Source: an uncultured Collinsella sp. (GTDB lineage Bacteria; Actinomycetota; Coriobacteriia; Coriobacteriales; Coriobacteriaceae). Taken from it: a DNA stretch of 64,000 nucleotides. Positions 1-8,205 of the stretch are shown in pieces. The position numbers were made by a program, and so were the translations under genes. Each line of letters opens with the position of its first letter. Within the stretch, counting starts at the first letter, position 1. The stretch is from contig UQOY01000001.1 of the NCBI GenBank assembly GCA_900542825.1, positions 248,001 through 312,000 of the forward strand. The letters are read 5' to 3'. Below the pieces are notes generated by a model, which was given only the letters and a program-made list of their open reading frames with translations, did no database searches and was not told the DNA's origin.

Positions 1-15
1 CCAAACAACGAGCTT

Positions 16-59
16 TTGGGGACGTTCCCAAACGACTTGTCATGTAAGAACGTCCCCAA
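16..59. repeat. Palindromic intergenic element (GGGGAC type)
   Basis: A perfect 12-bp inverted repeat, TTGGGGACGTTC at 16-27 and its complement at 48-59, surrounds a 20-nt loop. It resembles the other GGGGAC/GGGACAG hairpins in this window (2652, 23614, 24837, 47602, 48332), though the inner bases differ. It ends 18 nt before the first gene, so it could also act as a transcript hairpin. No U-tract follows, which argues against a simple terminator. Confidence 0.55.
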
Positions 60-77
60 TGACCATGAAAGGTATCC

Positions 78-1829
78 ATGGAAACGATCATCAACGTCGA
101 CGATGTCTCGTTCTCCTATGGCACGCAAACCGAGCAGGCGCTCAGCCACGTCTCGCTCAGCGTGAACAAGGGAGATTTCATCGGCATCATCGGGCCCTCG
201 GGCGCCGGTAAGTCCACACTTGCCGCTTGTCTGTCGGGTGCCGTGCCTCACCACTACACCGGCGCCTTTTATGGCTCCGTGTTAGTTGACGGCCACGACA
301 CCTGCGAGGTCTCGCTCACCGACATATCGCAGATTGTCGGCAGCGTGCTGCAAGACATTGACACGCAGATGGTCGCTTCGGTCGTTGAGGATGAAATGCT
401 TTTTGGCCTCGAGAACTTTGGCGTACCGCACGACCAGATCGAGCAGCGCGTGAGTGAGACGCTTAAAACCGTCGGCATCAGCGACCTGCGCGACCGCGAG
501 ATCGCCACCCTCTCGGGCGGCCAAAAGCAAAAGGTTGCCATCGCCGCCATCCTCGCCATGCGCCCGCGCGTGCTCGTGCTTGACGAACCCACCGCAGCGC
601 TCGACCCCGCCAGCTCCACGCTGGTCTTCGAGACGCTGCGCGAGGCAAACCGCGCGCTCGGCATCACCATCGTCGTCGTTGAACAAAAGGTCGCCTTGCT
701 TTCGGAGTACTGCAGCCGTGTGTTGGTGCTCGATCGCGGCCAGATCGCGCTGCAAGGTGAGCCTCACGAGGTCTTCGCACGCACCGACGAGCTTCGCACC
801 ATCGGCGTCGATTGCCCGCGCGTCACGCGCATCTTCAACAGCCTCGAGGCCGATGGCCTGGTAAGCGGCACGCCCTGTCTGGATGTCAACGAGGCAGAAC
901 GACTGATCACGGAAATCGTAGACCCCGGCCGTGCGACAAGCGATACCCGGACGCCCGCAGGCTCCCCGCACGCGCCGTCGCTGCGCCCGCATGCGAAAGA
1001 CGCCGAGCCGGTACTCACCTTTGACCATGTCGAGTTTTCCTACCCCCATGGAGGTGCCGCCGTCCACGACCTCAACTTGACACTCTACCCCGGCGAGCTC
1101 GTGGGCATTGTCGGCCAAAACGGAGCCGGCAAAACCACACTCACCAAACTGCTCACGGGCCTGCTCAAGCCCGCATCGGGCAGCGTACGCGTTACGGGCT
1201 TGGACACGGCATCGGTTCCCACGAGCCGCATCGCACGCGAAGTGGCAACACTTTTCCAAAACCCCGACCGCCAAATCTGCAAAGACACCGTGCTCGACGA
1301 GGTCGCCTTTGGTCTAGAACTTGCCGGCATCGACCGCGCCGAAGCTCTACGTCGCGCCCAGCTGGTCATCGACCGCTTTGGTCTGCCCGCCGACGAGGCG
1401 CCGTTCTCGCTGTCGCGCGGCCAGCGCCAGATGGTGGCGCTCGCCTCCGTTGTAGTAGTCGAGCCCAAGATCGTGGTGCTCGACGAGCCCACGAGCGGTC
1501 TGGACTACCGCGAGTGCATGACCGTGATGGAAACGGTGCGTACCATGGCCGAGCGCGGTTGCGCCGTCATCATGGTCTGTCACGACATGGAAGTCGTTTC
1601 CGACTTTGCCGAGCGCATCGTGGTGATGGCTAACGGTCGCATCCTCGACCGCGGCCGCACGCACGAATTGTTCTCGAACATCGAACTCATGCAGCAAGCC
1701 TACGTTGAGCCGCCCCAGGTCATCGAACTCTCGCGCCGTCTGGCATCCACCGTCTCGCCCGCCTTTACACAGGTGAGTGAGGTCGCCGATATCGTTCGCA
1801 TTACCGAGGAGATGGTCCGCCGTGGTTAA
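78..1829 (+). CDS. ecfA: ECF transporter duplicated ATPase
   Basis: Energizing subunit of an energy-coupling-factor vitamin or metal importer. It binds EcfT at the cytoplasmic face and hydrolyses ATP. The 583-aa protein holds two complete ABC cassettes. The first has Walker A GPSGAGKST (about residues 39-47), signature LSGGQ (about 145) and Walker B VLVLDEPTAALDP (about 165). The second has GQNGAGKTT (about 345), LSRGQ (about 444) and VVLDEPTSGLD (about 464). A poorly conserved linker around 270-315 joins them. The ATG is preceded by GAAAGG. The stop overlaps the ecfT start by 8 nt, so the two are translationally coupled. No substrate-binding S component is visible, so it is either upstream of the window or elsewhere, and the substrate is unknown. 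Confidence 0.93.
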   Translation: METIINVDDVSFSYGTQTEQALSHVSLSVNKGDFIGIIGPSGAGKSTLAACLSGAVPHHYTGAFYGSVLVDGHDTCEVSLTDISQIVGSVLQDIDTQMVASVVEDEMLFGLENFGVPHDQIEQRVSETLKTVGISDLRDREIATLSGGQKQKVAIAAILAMRPRVLVLDEPTAALDPASSTLVFETLREANRALGITIVVVEQKVALLSEYCSRVLVLDRGQIALQGEPHEVFARTDELRTIGVDCPRVTRIFNSLEADGLVSGTPCLDVNEAERLITEIVDPGRATSDTRTPAGSPHAPSLRPHAKDAEPVLTFDHVEFSYPHGGAAVHDLNLTLYPGELVGIVGQNGAGKTTLTKLLTGLLKPASGSVRVTGLDTASVPTSRIAREVATLFQNPDRQICKDTVLDEVAFGLELAGIDRAEALRRAQLVIDRFGLPADEAPFSLSRGQRQMVALASVVVVEPKIVVLDEPTSGLDYRECMTVMETVRTMAERGCAVIMVCHDMEVVSDFAERIVVMANGRILDRGRTHELFSNIELMQQAYVEPPQVIELSRRLASTVSPAFTQVSEVADIVRITEEMVRRG

Positions 1830-2568
1830 CGTCATCGACTACATGCCGGGCGACACGCTGCTGCACCGCCTGAACCCCGTCATCAAACTGGGCCTCGCCG
1901 CCGCCATCATCATCGGCATCTTCTTGTCCGACACCTATGTGGCATTGTTGGGCTTTCTGGCGCTCACGCTCGCGCTGGGAGCCTACGCCGGCGTCGTCGA
2001 CCGCCTGCTCGCGCTGCTCAAGCTGCTGATTCCGCTCGCGCTCATCATGCTGGTGCTGCAGCTGGCTTTTATGCGCGATGGCAATGTGGTGTGGAGCTTT
2101 GTCACCGACACGGGTCTCATCACCGGTTCCAAGGCCTGTCTGCGTCTGCTGGGCGTGGCGCTTCCGCTTATTCTGATGCTCATGGTGACCAAGCTCAACG
2201 ACCTTGCCAACGCCTGTGTCGAGGTACTGCACGTTCCGTATCGTTACGCCTTCACCTTTACCACGGCGCTGCGCTTTGTGCCAGTGTTTGGCCAGGAGAT
2301 GAACGCCATTATGGAGGCACAAACCGCACGCGGCGTCGAGTACGACACCAAGAACCCCATCAAGAAGCTTCAGCTCATGCTGCCGTTGTGCGTGCCGCTA
2401 CTGATCTCGAGCGTGGGTAAAACCGATGCCACGGCCTTGGCGGCCGAGCAGCGCGGCTTCTACCTGCGCACGCGCGCGAGCTCGTACAAGCGCTGCCCCA
2501 TCAAGGGCCTGGACATTGCCATACTTATTGTCAGCATTGCCCTTATCGTCCTCGGATTCCTGTTCTAA
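1822..2568 (+). CDS. ecfT: ECF transporter transmembrane protein EcfT
   Basis: Membrane scaffold of the ECF importer, coupling the ATPase to the S component. The GTG at 1822 is preferred because it gives the usual EcfT start (MVNVIDYMPGDTLLHRLNP), in which the YxPGxSxLHxLxP pattern is recognisable, and it overlaps ecfA by 8 nt. Of 248 aa, the first half has four or five hydrophobic helices, and the C-terminal half carries the typical cytoplasmic coupling region with ARG motifs (AQTARGVE near 172 and AAEQRGFYLRTRA near 215). The gene is followed by a strong terminator, so the two-gene transcript ends here. Confidence 0.92.
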   Translation: MVNVIDYMPGDTLLHRLNPVIKLGLAAAIIIGIFLSDTYVALLGFLALTLALGAYAGVVDRLLALLKLLIPLALIMLVLQLAFMRDGNVVWSFVTDTGLITGSKACLRLLGVALPLILMLMVTKLNDLANACVEVLHVPYRYAFTFTTALRFVPVFGQEMNAIMEAQTARGVEYDTKNPIKKLQLMLPLCVPLLISSVGKTDATALAAEQRGFYLRTRASSYKRCPIKGLDIAILIVSIALIVLGFLF

Positions 2569-2598
2569 CCCATCGCCACCGGCAACCGACAAATGCAA

Positions 2599-2640
2599 AA
2601 GGCCCCGGCTCGCATCAAACGAGCCGGGGCCTTACTGTTT
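2599..2640 (+). terminator. Rho-independent terminator after ecfT
   Basis: A perfect 14-bp GC-rich stem (2599-2612 with 2620-2633) with a 7-nt loop is followed by TTACTGTTTT. It sits 30 nt after the ecfT stop and before the convergent racemase gene, so it may serve both strands. Confidence 0.88.
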
Positions 2641-2651
2641 TCCCAGATAAA

Positions 2652-2686
2652 ACCTGCCAAAATAAACCTGTCCCTTTTTGGCAGGT
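2652..2686. repeat. Palindromic GGGACAGGTTT element, copy 1
   Basis: The 10-bp arms ACCTGCCAAA (2652-2661) and TTTGGCAGGT (2677-2686) enclose AATAAACCTGTCCCT. Nearly the same 35 bp recurs inverted at 47602-47634 and directly at 48332-48366. The element sits immediately downstream of the racemase stop codon. It looks like a REP-type dispersed element. Confidence 0.75.
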
Positions 2687-2692
2687 CGAGGG

Positions 2693-3439
2693 CTACAGGC
2701 GGTAGGAGGCTCCGCTGCGGATAATGGACTCGCGTACCAGGACGTCCATAGCGTCGAGAGTGATCTCGGGCATCTCGCGATACTTTTGTAGCACCGAGAG
2801 CTCGGTGCAGGCCAGGATGACGCGATCGCAGCCGCTGCGGGCGAACTCCCACATCACTCGGTCAAACTTGTCCATATCGGGCTCGCGTCCGGCCTTCACG
2901 TCATCATAAATCAGCGACATTACATCGGCCTGGCGCTTCTCGCTGGGATAGACGACCTCGACGCCCGCGGCCTCGCACTCGCGCCCATAGACGCCTGCAC
3001 CCACGGTGCCGTCTGTGCCCATGATGCCGATCTTGCGCACCGGCTCAGACGGCATGCTCAGGTTAGGATCGAACTCGCACTCCCCCATCACCGCGCCCGC
3101 CAGGGCATAGCGCACCGACTCACGCGGCATGTGGATAATCGGCACCTTGGTAAACGACTGAATCTGGTCATAGAAGTAGTGCGATGTGTTGCAGGGAATG
3201 GCAATGTGCGCGCAGCCCAGCCTCTCGAGCGCCTGAGCGCACTCCTTCATGGTCGCCAGCAGCTCGGCATGCTCGCCGGTCTTAATGGCCAGCGTACGGT
3301 CGGGCATGGTCGACTTGGAGAGCACCACCATGTCGATATGTTCCTGATCGCAGGCAGCAGCCGTATGACGCACGACCTGATCGTAGTAATACGACGTGGC
3401 CTCGGCGCCCATGCCGCCGATAACTCCCAGCTTTTCCAT
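2693..3439 (-). CDS. Aspartate/glutamate racemase family protein
   Basis: Probably a cofactor-independent aspartate racemase supplying D-aspartate. The protein is 248 aa. Both catalytic cysteines of the family are visible: the first in PCNTSHYFYD (about residue 83) and the second in ILACTELSVL (about 193). A GxxGGMG-type N-terminus is present (LGVIGGMGAEAT). The ATG at 3439 is chosen because AAGGAGG lies 6 nt upstream and the family sequence begins there. The gene follows the ATP-grasp ligase by 84 nt on the same strand. Aspartate racemase beside a D-aspartate ligase matches the Enterococcus faecium Racfm/Aslfm arrangement, which supports aspartate over glutamate as substrate. A glutamate or broad-specificity racemase remains possible. 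Confidence 0.85.
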   Translation of the reverse strand: MEKLGVIGGMGAEATSYYYDQVVRHTAAACDQEHIDMVVLSKSTMPDRTLAIKTGEHAELLATMKECAQALERLGCAHIAIPCNTSHYFYDQIQSFTKVPIIHMPRESVRYALAGAVMGECEFDPNLSMPSEPVRKIGIMGTDGTVGAGVYGRECEAAGVEVVYPSEKRQADVMSLIYDDVKAGREPDMDKFDRVMWEFARSGCDRVILACTELSVLQKYREMPEITLDAMDVLVRESIIRSGASYRL

Positions 3440-3523
3440 CGCCGCCTCCTTGGTGACGCCCATGCAATTGCTCGTATCATGCCCGCGCCCGTCCGATGCA
3501 AACCGGGCGGACGCCGCGCTCAT

Positions 3524-4780
3524 CTACTTGTAATACGTCTTGAACAGCTTAAAGTGACGCAGCTTGGTGTGCCACATGCGCAACCAGCGGTTAAAGACAA
3601 AATCACCCTTCATAAACGAAGGATCGGCAGCCTTGCCCTCCTTGGCCAGACGATGCGCCTTCGCACGCAGCTCGGGGTCCTTGACATACTTGTCAACGAC
3701 GCCCATAGGAACAACCATCCACAGAGCCTCGTCCTGCGCCGTCACAAATTCCGGCTCAAACGGACGGTTATAGACGTACTCATCCACCACGTATTTGGCA
3801 ACGTTAAAGCCGCTGTTGGTAACGTAGTAGTTACTGCGGCCCTGACGCGTGTTGAAGTCGAAAAACTTAAACGAACCGTCGCGTTGGTCGTACTTGACGT
3901 CGAAGTTGGAGAAGCCCGTAAACTTAAGGTCCTCAAGCAGCTTGCGCACGCCACCCATGAGCTCGTCGTTGGGCTCGGTGATGATGCAGGCGTGGTTGCC
4001 GACACCATGGGGCTGATGCTCCTCGAGTAGCACGTGACCCAGGCACATCATGCGAACCTTGCCGTTGCGGTCGGAATAACTGGTAAGCACGCGCATGTAC
4101 TCGTCGTTGCCGGGCACGCGGTCCTGCAAGATGAGGTCATCGGTGTAGCCACTGGCGTACACATCGCGAATGACCTGCTCCAGCTCGGCGCGATCGGCAA
4201 TCTCGTAGGCCTTCTTCTGGCCCTCGAACTCGTGCTCCCACCACATGATGCCGTCAGAGGGCTTCAGAATCATCGGGAAGGGGAAGTCGATCTGGTCGAG
4301 CACCTCAGTGGAAGCCTCGCCCTGGGCGTTGAGCATTGCCATGGTAAAGGTAAACGTGTGCGGGTAGGGAACGCCGTGCTTCTCGCACAGTTCGTAGAAA
4401 ATCTCTTTCTTCTGGCACTGCTCGAGCATGCTGTAGGGCGCATAGGGCGCGATGACGTTGGAGGCAAGCTGGCCGGCATCCTGAGCCTGTGCGGCAAGCG
4501 CGACGTAGTTATCACCGCAGCCCATGAGAATAATCTTCTTATCGGGATTGGCCTGTGCAATGCCGTTGACGGTCTCGATCATGACCGGCATGGTGTCGAT
4601 ATCCACATTGGGCGTATAGTCGATAATCTGGCTGCGGTATGCAGGACCCGTATGATACTTGCCAAAGACCAGGCTCTTGACCTGATACTCCTCGTAGAAG
4701 GCGCGCGCCACCGAATAGGCGTTGATATCGCCGCCGAGCAGCACGGGTATAAACTCGCGCTCTGTAAACTGCAATGCCAT
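3524..4780 (-). CDS. ATP-grasp ligase, probable D-aspartate ligase
   Basis: A 418-aa ATP-grasp enzyme predicted to activate D-aspartate and join it to the side-chain amine of the peptidoglycan stem peptide. The N-terminal pre-ATP-grasp fold (LLGGDINAYSVARAFYEEY) is followed by the ATP-binding core with PMILKPSDG (about 178), LILQDRVPGNDEYM (about 228) and the catalytic/Mg segment FFDFNTRQGRSNYYVTN (about 331-347). Length and motifs fit the D-aspartate ligase family, of which Aslfm of E. faecium is the characterised member. The downstream racemase on the same strand supports this. The gene is divergent from the secreted wall enzyme at 5094. Other carbamoyl-phosphate-synthase-like ATP-grasp ligases cannot be excluded. 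Confidence 0.8.
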   Translation of the reverse strand: MALQFTEREFIPVLLGGDINAYSVARAFYEEYQVKSLVFGKYHTGPAYRSQIIDYTPNVDIDTMPVMIETVNGIAQANPDKKIILMGCGDNYVALAAQAQDAGQLASNVIAPYAPYSMLEQCQKKEIFYELCEKHGVPYPHTFTFTMAMLNAQGEASTEVLDQIDFPFPMILKPSDGIMWWEHEFEGQKKAYEIADRAELEQVIRDVYASGYTDDLILQDRVPGNDEYMRVLTSYSDRNGKVRMMCLGHVLLEEHQPHGVGNHACIITEPNDELMGGVRKLLEDLKFTGFSNFDVKYDQRDGSFKFFDFNTRQGRSNYYVTNSGFNVAKYVVDEYVYNRPFEPEFVTAQDEALWMVVPMGVVDKYVKDPELRAKAHRLAKEGKAADPSFMKGDFVFNRWLRMWHTKLRHFKLFKTYYK

Positions 4781-4986
4781 GGAAACTTCCTATCATCAAC
4801 TGCCCGTACGATGGGCGGTCTTTATGCAACTGGTTTATTCTAGCGTGCCAAACCGCCGCTTCCCAAAGTTCCACCATATCTATGGCAAGCAGGCGATTGT
4901 GATCGAGCCCGTAGGGTTCCGTAACGTTAAAGTTGAACTCTATGGTTTCTCAACAATTCACTATAACTGCAGGTCAAGGCCAAGCC

Positions 4987-5051
4987 TCAAGTTCAACTTG
5001 ACCCTTTAGAACCTTTAAGGTTCAAGTTGAGGTCGAAAGCAGTAGTAGAAT
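4987..5051. promoter_or_regulatory. Dyad cluster between ligase and wall enzyme
   Basis: This 313-nt divergent intergenic region (4781-5093) holds two adjacent 15-bp perfect palindromes, TCAAGTTCAACTTGA (4987-5001) and GAACCTTTAAGGTTC (5009-5023). A further TTCAAGTTGAGG (5021-5032) and an AAAGTTGAAC near 4930 lie close by. CCTCAAGTT/AACTTGA spacing is typical of MerR/SoxR-family operators. A TAGAAT (5046-5051) could be the -10 for the gene at 5094, but no well-spaced -35 is obvious. No MerR-type gene lies in the window. The rest of the gap (4781-4980) shows nothing recognisable. Confidence 0.5.
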
Positions 5052-5093
5052 ACCTTTCGACCCATAACCTACGATTGATTGCAGAGGGACTGG

Positions 5094-6227
5094 ATGCAGC
5101 ATTCGAACCATCGCACCGCAGCGCTCATTGCGTCGAAGCCGGCTCGTATCATCACGAGCGCCGCGCTCGCCGTTGCACTGACGGCCGCGCCGATGCTCTC
5201 CCCCGTCGCAGCCTATGCTGCCTCGCAGGCAACGCAGGATCAGCTTTCCGCTGCCCAGCAGAAGATCGAAACCGCCACGAGTGCCTACAACGAGGCCCGC
5301 ACCAAGCTCGAGGATCTGCAGAAGCAAATCGACACCAACGAGGCAAGCATCGAGAAGATCGAAGCCGAACTTCCCGATCAGCAGGCCAAGGCGAGCTCCG
5401 CCATGCGCGATCTGTATAAGTACCAGAAGGGCACCAACCCCATCGTGAGCTTCCTGGTCAACGCGCAGAGCCTGGGAGAGTTCATCACCACCTGCAAGTA
5501 CACCAACCAGATCACGAGCTCGAGCGTCGACGAGATCGAAGAACTCAACAAGATGCAGACCGAGCTCGAGCAGAACAAGACCGAGCTCGAACAGGCCAAG
5601 TCCCAACTCGAGACCGAGCAGAAAACCGCCGAGGACGCACTGGCACAGGCCCAGCAGCTTCGCAGCGAAGCCCAGGCAAAGGCCGAGCAGGAGAATGCCG
5701 CCGAGCTAGCCAAGCTCGAGGCCGACAAGGCCGCTGCCGCCGAGAAGCTCTCGGGCGAGGGCGTGAGCGGCAACAACTCCAACAGCCAGGCCAATAACGC
5801 CAACACCACCATCGACACCACGGTGAACAACTCCAATACCGGCAACTCCGATTACGACTCATTTATCAACGAGTGGACGAGTCGCATCGACAACTACCTC
5901 GCCGGCTCCCCCATGGCAGGCCAGGGTTACAATTTTGCCGTGGCAGCCTGGAACACCGGTGTTGACCCTCGCTGGTCTCCCGCCATCGCCTGCATCGAGA
6001 GCAGTAAGGGCCTCTATTGTGCCGGCTCCTATAACGCCTGGGGCTGGAGCGCCCGTGGCGGCGGCTGGCGGAGCTTTGGTAGCTGGAGCGAGGGCGTCTC
6101 TGCCCACGTTGCCTACCTGGGCGCCAACTATGGCTCCACGCTTACCCCGGCAGCCGCCAAAAAGTACTGCCCGCCCACGTGGCAGGACTGGTACAACAAA
6201 GTTGCAACCCAGATGAATCGCATCTAA
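5094..6227 (+). CDS. Secreted coiled-coil, lysozyme-like wall protein
   Basis: Exported cell-wall enzyme of 377 aa. It has an N-terminal signal peptide with a predicted AYA|ASQ-type cleavage near residue 42. A long heptad coiled coil (about 45-225) of the PcsB/CwlO type follows, then an Asn/Ser-rich linker (about 228-260). The C-terminal domain resembles soluble lytic transglycosylase/lysozyme folds; the catalytic Glu is probably the E in AIACIESSKG (about 305). It likely cleaves peptidoglycan during growth or division. The ATG at 5094 is chosen over an in-frame TTG at 5079 because it gives a normal signal peptide. It is monocistronic and ends in a strong terminator. The enzymatic class of the C-terminal domain is less certain than its wall location. 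Confidence 0.75.
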   Translation: MQHSNHRTAALIASKPARIITSAALAVALTAAPMLSPVAAYAASQATQDQLSAAQQKIETATSAYNEARTKLEDLQKQIDTNEASIEKIEAELPDQQAKASSAMRDLYKYQKGTNPIVSFLVNAQSLGEFITTCKYTNQITSSSVDEIEELNKMQTELEQNKTELEQAKSQLETEQKTAEDALAQAQQLRSEAQAKAEQENAAELAKLEADKAAAAEKLSGEGVSGNNSNSQANNANTTIDTTVNNSNTGNSDYDSFINEWTSRIDNYLAGSPMAGQGYNFAVAAWNTGVDPRWSPAIACIESSKGLYCAGSYNAWGWSARGGGWRSFGSWSEGVSAHVAYLGANYGSTLTPAAAKKYCPPTWQDWYNKVATQMNRI

Positions 6228-6237
6228 GATCAACGTC

Positions 6238-6266
6238 AAAGGGTCCCAATTGGGACCCTTTTTCTT
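6238..6266. terminator. Bidirectional terminator
   Basis: A perfect 24-bp palindrome, AAAGGGTCCCAA and its complement (6238-6261), is followed by TTCTTTT. It lies between convergent genes (the wall enzyme ending at 6227 and the kinase ending at 6267), and A/T runs on both sides allow use on both strands. Confidence 0.9.
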
Positions 6267-7649
6267 TTACGCGACGGAGGTATCGATGACGCCAGTCGCG
6301 TTTGCGATGGCAACAATGATAATCATTGCCAACAAGAGCACACCCATAGCCTTGAGCCAGAGCTTTGCAAGCTTTTTACCGCGATATCTATCGAGTAGCT
6401 CAAACCGCCGGCGAAGGCGGCGTTTATCGAGCATCACAAAATGAATGAGTACTACGAGACCGTCGACAAAGATAAAATACTCAATCGCGAGAAACCACAT
6501 CGGGTAGTTTTGGTTGGCACCCGTGGGATGAAAAACGGCAACATGGCTTCCGGCAAAGAAAACAAGTAGCGAAAGATAGACGAATGCGTTCCAAATGCGC
6601 CCAACGGTGTCGGGAATGCGGGAGAGTAAACTCGGGCGCTCAGGCACCAACGGCAATCCACCCTGAGACTGATCCGTGGGGAGCACGGGCGCAGGGCACA
6701 CAGCTCGCCACTCCGGAGGCTCTTGGAAGGAAGCAGCATTCGGCGCGGACGACGCATACGATGCGCGCGCAGCGTGCCCTAGTGCCTTCGCGCTTGCAAA
6801 GCGCTTGTCCGGATCGAGCGCCATCGCCATGCAAATAACATCGGCAAGCGAGGCGGGGACGTCACGTGCCTCGCATTGCTCGCGTATGTTCCGACCTGGC
6901 TTGGGATCGGCCCCCGTCAGACAAAAGAACAGCAGGGCACCGAGCGCATAGACATCGCTGCGCACGCTCGTCTGGCCAAAACCGTACTGCTCGGGTGGCG
7001 CATAGGGTCGCGTGCCAAACTTAACAGTATCGGCATCGGCTCCCTCACGCCACACGCGAGCGATTCCCAAGTCGATAATCACCAGCGATGAAAATGTCAT
7101 GCCTGTATCGGGCGTATAGTTCGCGCCCGACACGATGATATTCGAGGGCTTTAGGTCGCGATGGATCACCGGAGCGGCCATCTCCCCCGCCGACGCAAAG
7201 CCGGCATGGAGCTCCGCAACTGCATCACAAAGGGCGCCAAACAGCTCACAAGCATAATCGGGCGTCGCACCCAAACGCCCCACCAGGGCCCCGAGCGTTT
7301 CGCCTTCGATGTATTCCATGACCACGCAGAGCTCATCGCCCACGCGGCGGCAATCGACAATCCGAGGCAAGTGCTCGTAACGTCGCCCGGCATGCTGGGC
7401 CGCAAACAGGCGTTCATACGCCCCGCCAATCTGGGCCGACGCGTCGATGCGCTTGCGAACAAAGGGGCCAAGAGATCCTCCACCGGAGCCCTCAAAGTAC
7501 ACGAGCTCGGTCGTCTCGACGTCGGAGTGCTTGAGCACACGGTCTACGCGATAACTGTCATCACGCTCAAGTGACGCCAGGTGTCCGGCGAGCGCAGCGG
7601 TCAGCTCATCATCGGAATATGTTGGGCTCTGAGTATCCATAGCGTCCAT
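6267..7649 (-). CDS. Membrane Ser/Thr protein kinase
   Basis: A 460-aa Hanks-type kinase. The catalytic domain covers about residues 30-310. It shows a possible ATP-binding Lys in VRKRI (about 64-68), catalytic loop HRDLKPSNI (about 164-172), a DLG metal motif in place of DFG, and an APPEQ activation-loop end. A linker is followed by three hydrophobic segments near the C-terminus (about 355-375, 385-405, 435-455), so the kinase faces the cytoplasm and is anchored by its tail. There are no extracellular PASTA repeats, so it is not a PknB-type wall sensor. The start is uncertain: ATG at 7649 or 7640, neither with a good ribosome site. The small gene at 7736-8158 precedes it by 86 nt and may be its partner. 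Confidence 0.85.
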   Translation of the reverse strand: MDAMDTQSPTYSDDELTAALAGHLASLERDDSYRVDRVLKHSDVETTELVYFEGSGGGSLGPFVRKRIDASAQIGGAYERLFAAQHAGRRYEHLPRIVDCRRVGDELCVVMEYIEGETLGALVGRLGATPDYACELFGALCDAVAELHAGFASAGEMAAPVIHRDLKPSNIIVSGANYTPDTGMTFSSLVIIDLGIARVWREGADADTVKFGTRPYAPPEQYGFGQTSVRSDVYALGALLFFCLTGADPKPGRNIREQCEARDVPASLADVICMAMALDPDKRFASAKALGHAARASYASSAPNAASFQEPPEWRAVCPAPVLPTDQSQGGLPLVPERPSLLSRIPDTVGRIWNAFVYLSLLVFFAGSHVAVFHPTGANQNYPMWFLAIEYFIFVDGLVVLIHFVMLDKRRLRRRFELLDRYRGKKLAKLWLKAMGVLLLAMIIIVAIANATGVIDTSVA

Positions 7650-7735
7650 AATAACGCAGGGCGCGGACGCCCCATGACGCCCGTACCCTGCACGTTCTAA
7701 ATATCGTGAACGGCGCTTCCGCCGGCAGCCAACCG

Positions 7736-8158
7736 TTAGCTCACCGTCTCCTCACCAAAGCGATACAGCTCCTCGTTCACCTTTTGCAGGCTGCAGCCAC
7801 GATCGATACAGAAAATAATGATGGCGTCACGGCGGTCCTTGCAGTTGAGGACATTGGTGCCCGCCGCCGTCAAGGCTCGGTTGGTCTCCTTGAGCGTCAG
7901 CGCCATGGCAAAGGCAATCTGCAGCACCTTATTGCGGCTCGGATGCCTCGCACCGGTAAAGATCTGGTAGCCAAACGTCTCGTTAAGGTCGGCCATACGC
8001 ACCACGCGCGAACGCTCCAGCCCCTTTTCTTCCAAAAGCTGTTTCAGATACTCCGAAAGCGACGGAGCGGTAAAGTCGTGCTCTTTGATATAGCCCTCGA
8101 TACTCGGGGCATCAAGCAGCTCGTTGAGCAACTCTTCGGTTAGCTTCTTATCGGGCAT
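7736..8158 (-). CDS. Conserved small protein, possible HTH partner of kinase
   Basis: A 140-aa soluble protein upstream of the Ser/Thr kinase on the same strand. The middle (about residues 30-95) reads like an Xre-type helix-turn-helix region (LSEYLKQLLEEKGLERSRV...TFGYQIFTG...PSRNKVLQIAFAMAL), with the characteristic R..V.....LN.....Q...G....PSR..VL.IA pattern. The C-terminus is a separate helical, cysteine-containing part (CKDRRDAIIIFCIDRGCSL). It could be a DNA-binding regulator or a kinase substrate. The pairing with the kinase is seen; a functional link is inferred. Confidence 0.6.
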   Translation of the reverse strand: MPDKKLTEELLNELLDAPSIEGYIKEHDFTAPSLSEYLKQLLEEKGLERSRVVRMADLNETFGYQIFTGARHPSRNKVLQIAFAMALTLKETNRALTAAGTNVLNCKDRRDAIIIFCIDRGCSLQKVNEELYRFGEETVS

Positions 8159-8205
8159 ACGGCCTCACCCCCCAGCTCGCATAGTAACCATGTTTTTAAT
8201 TCTAG

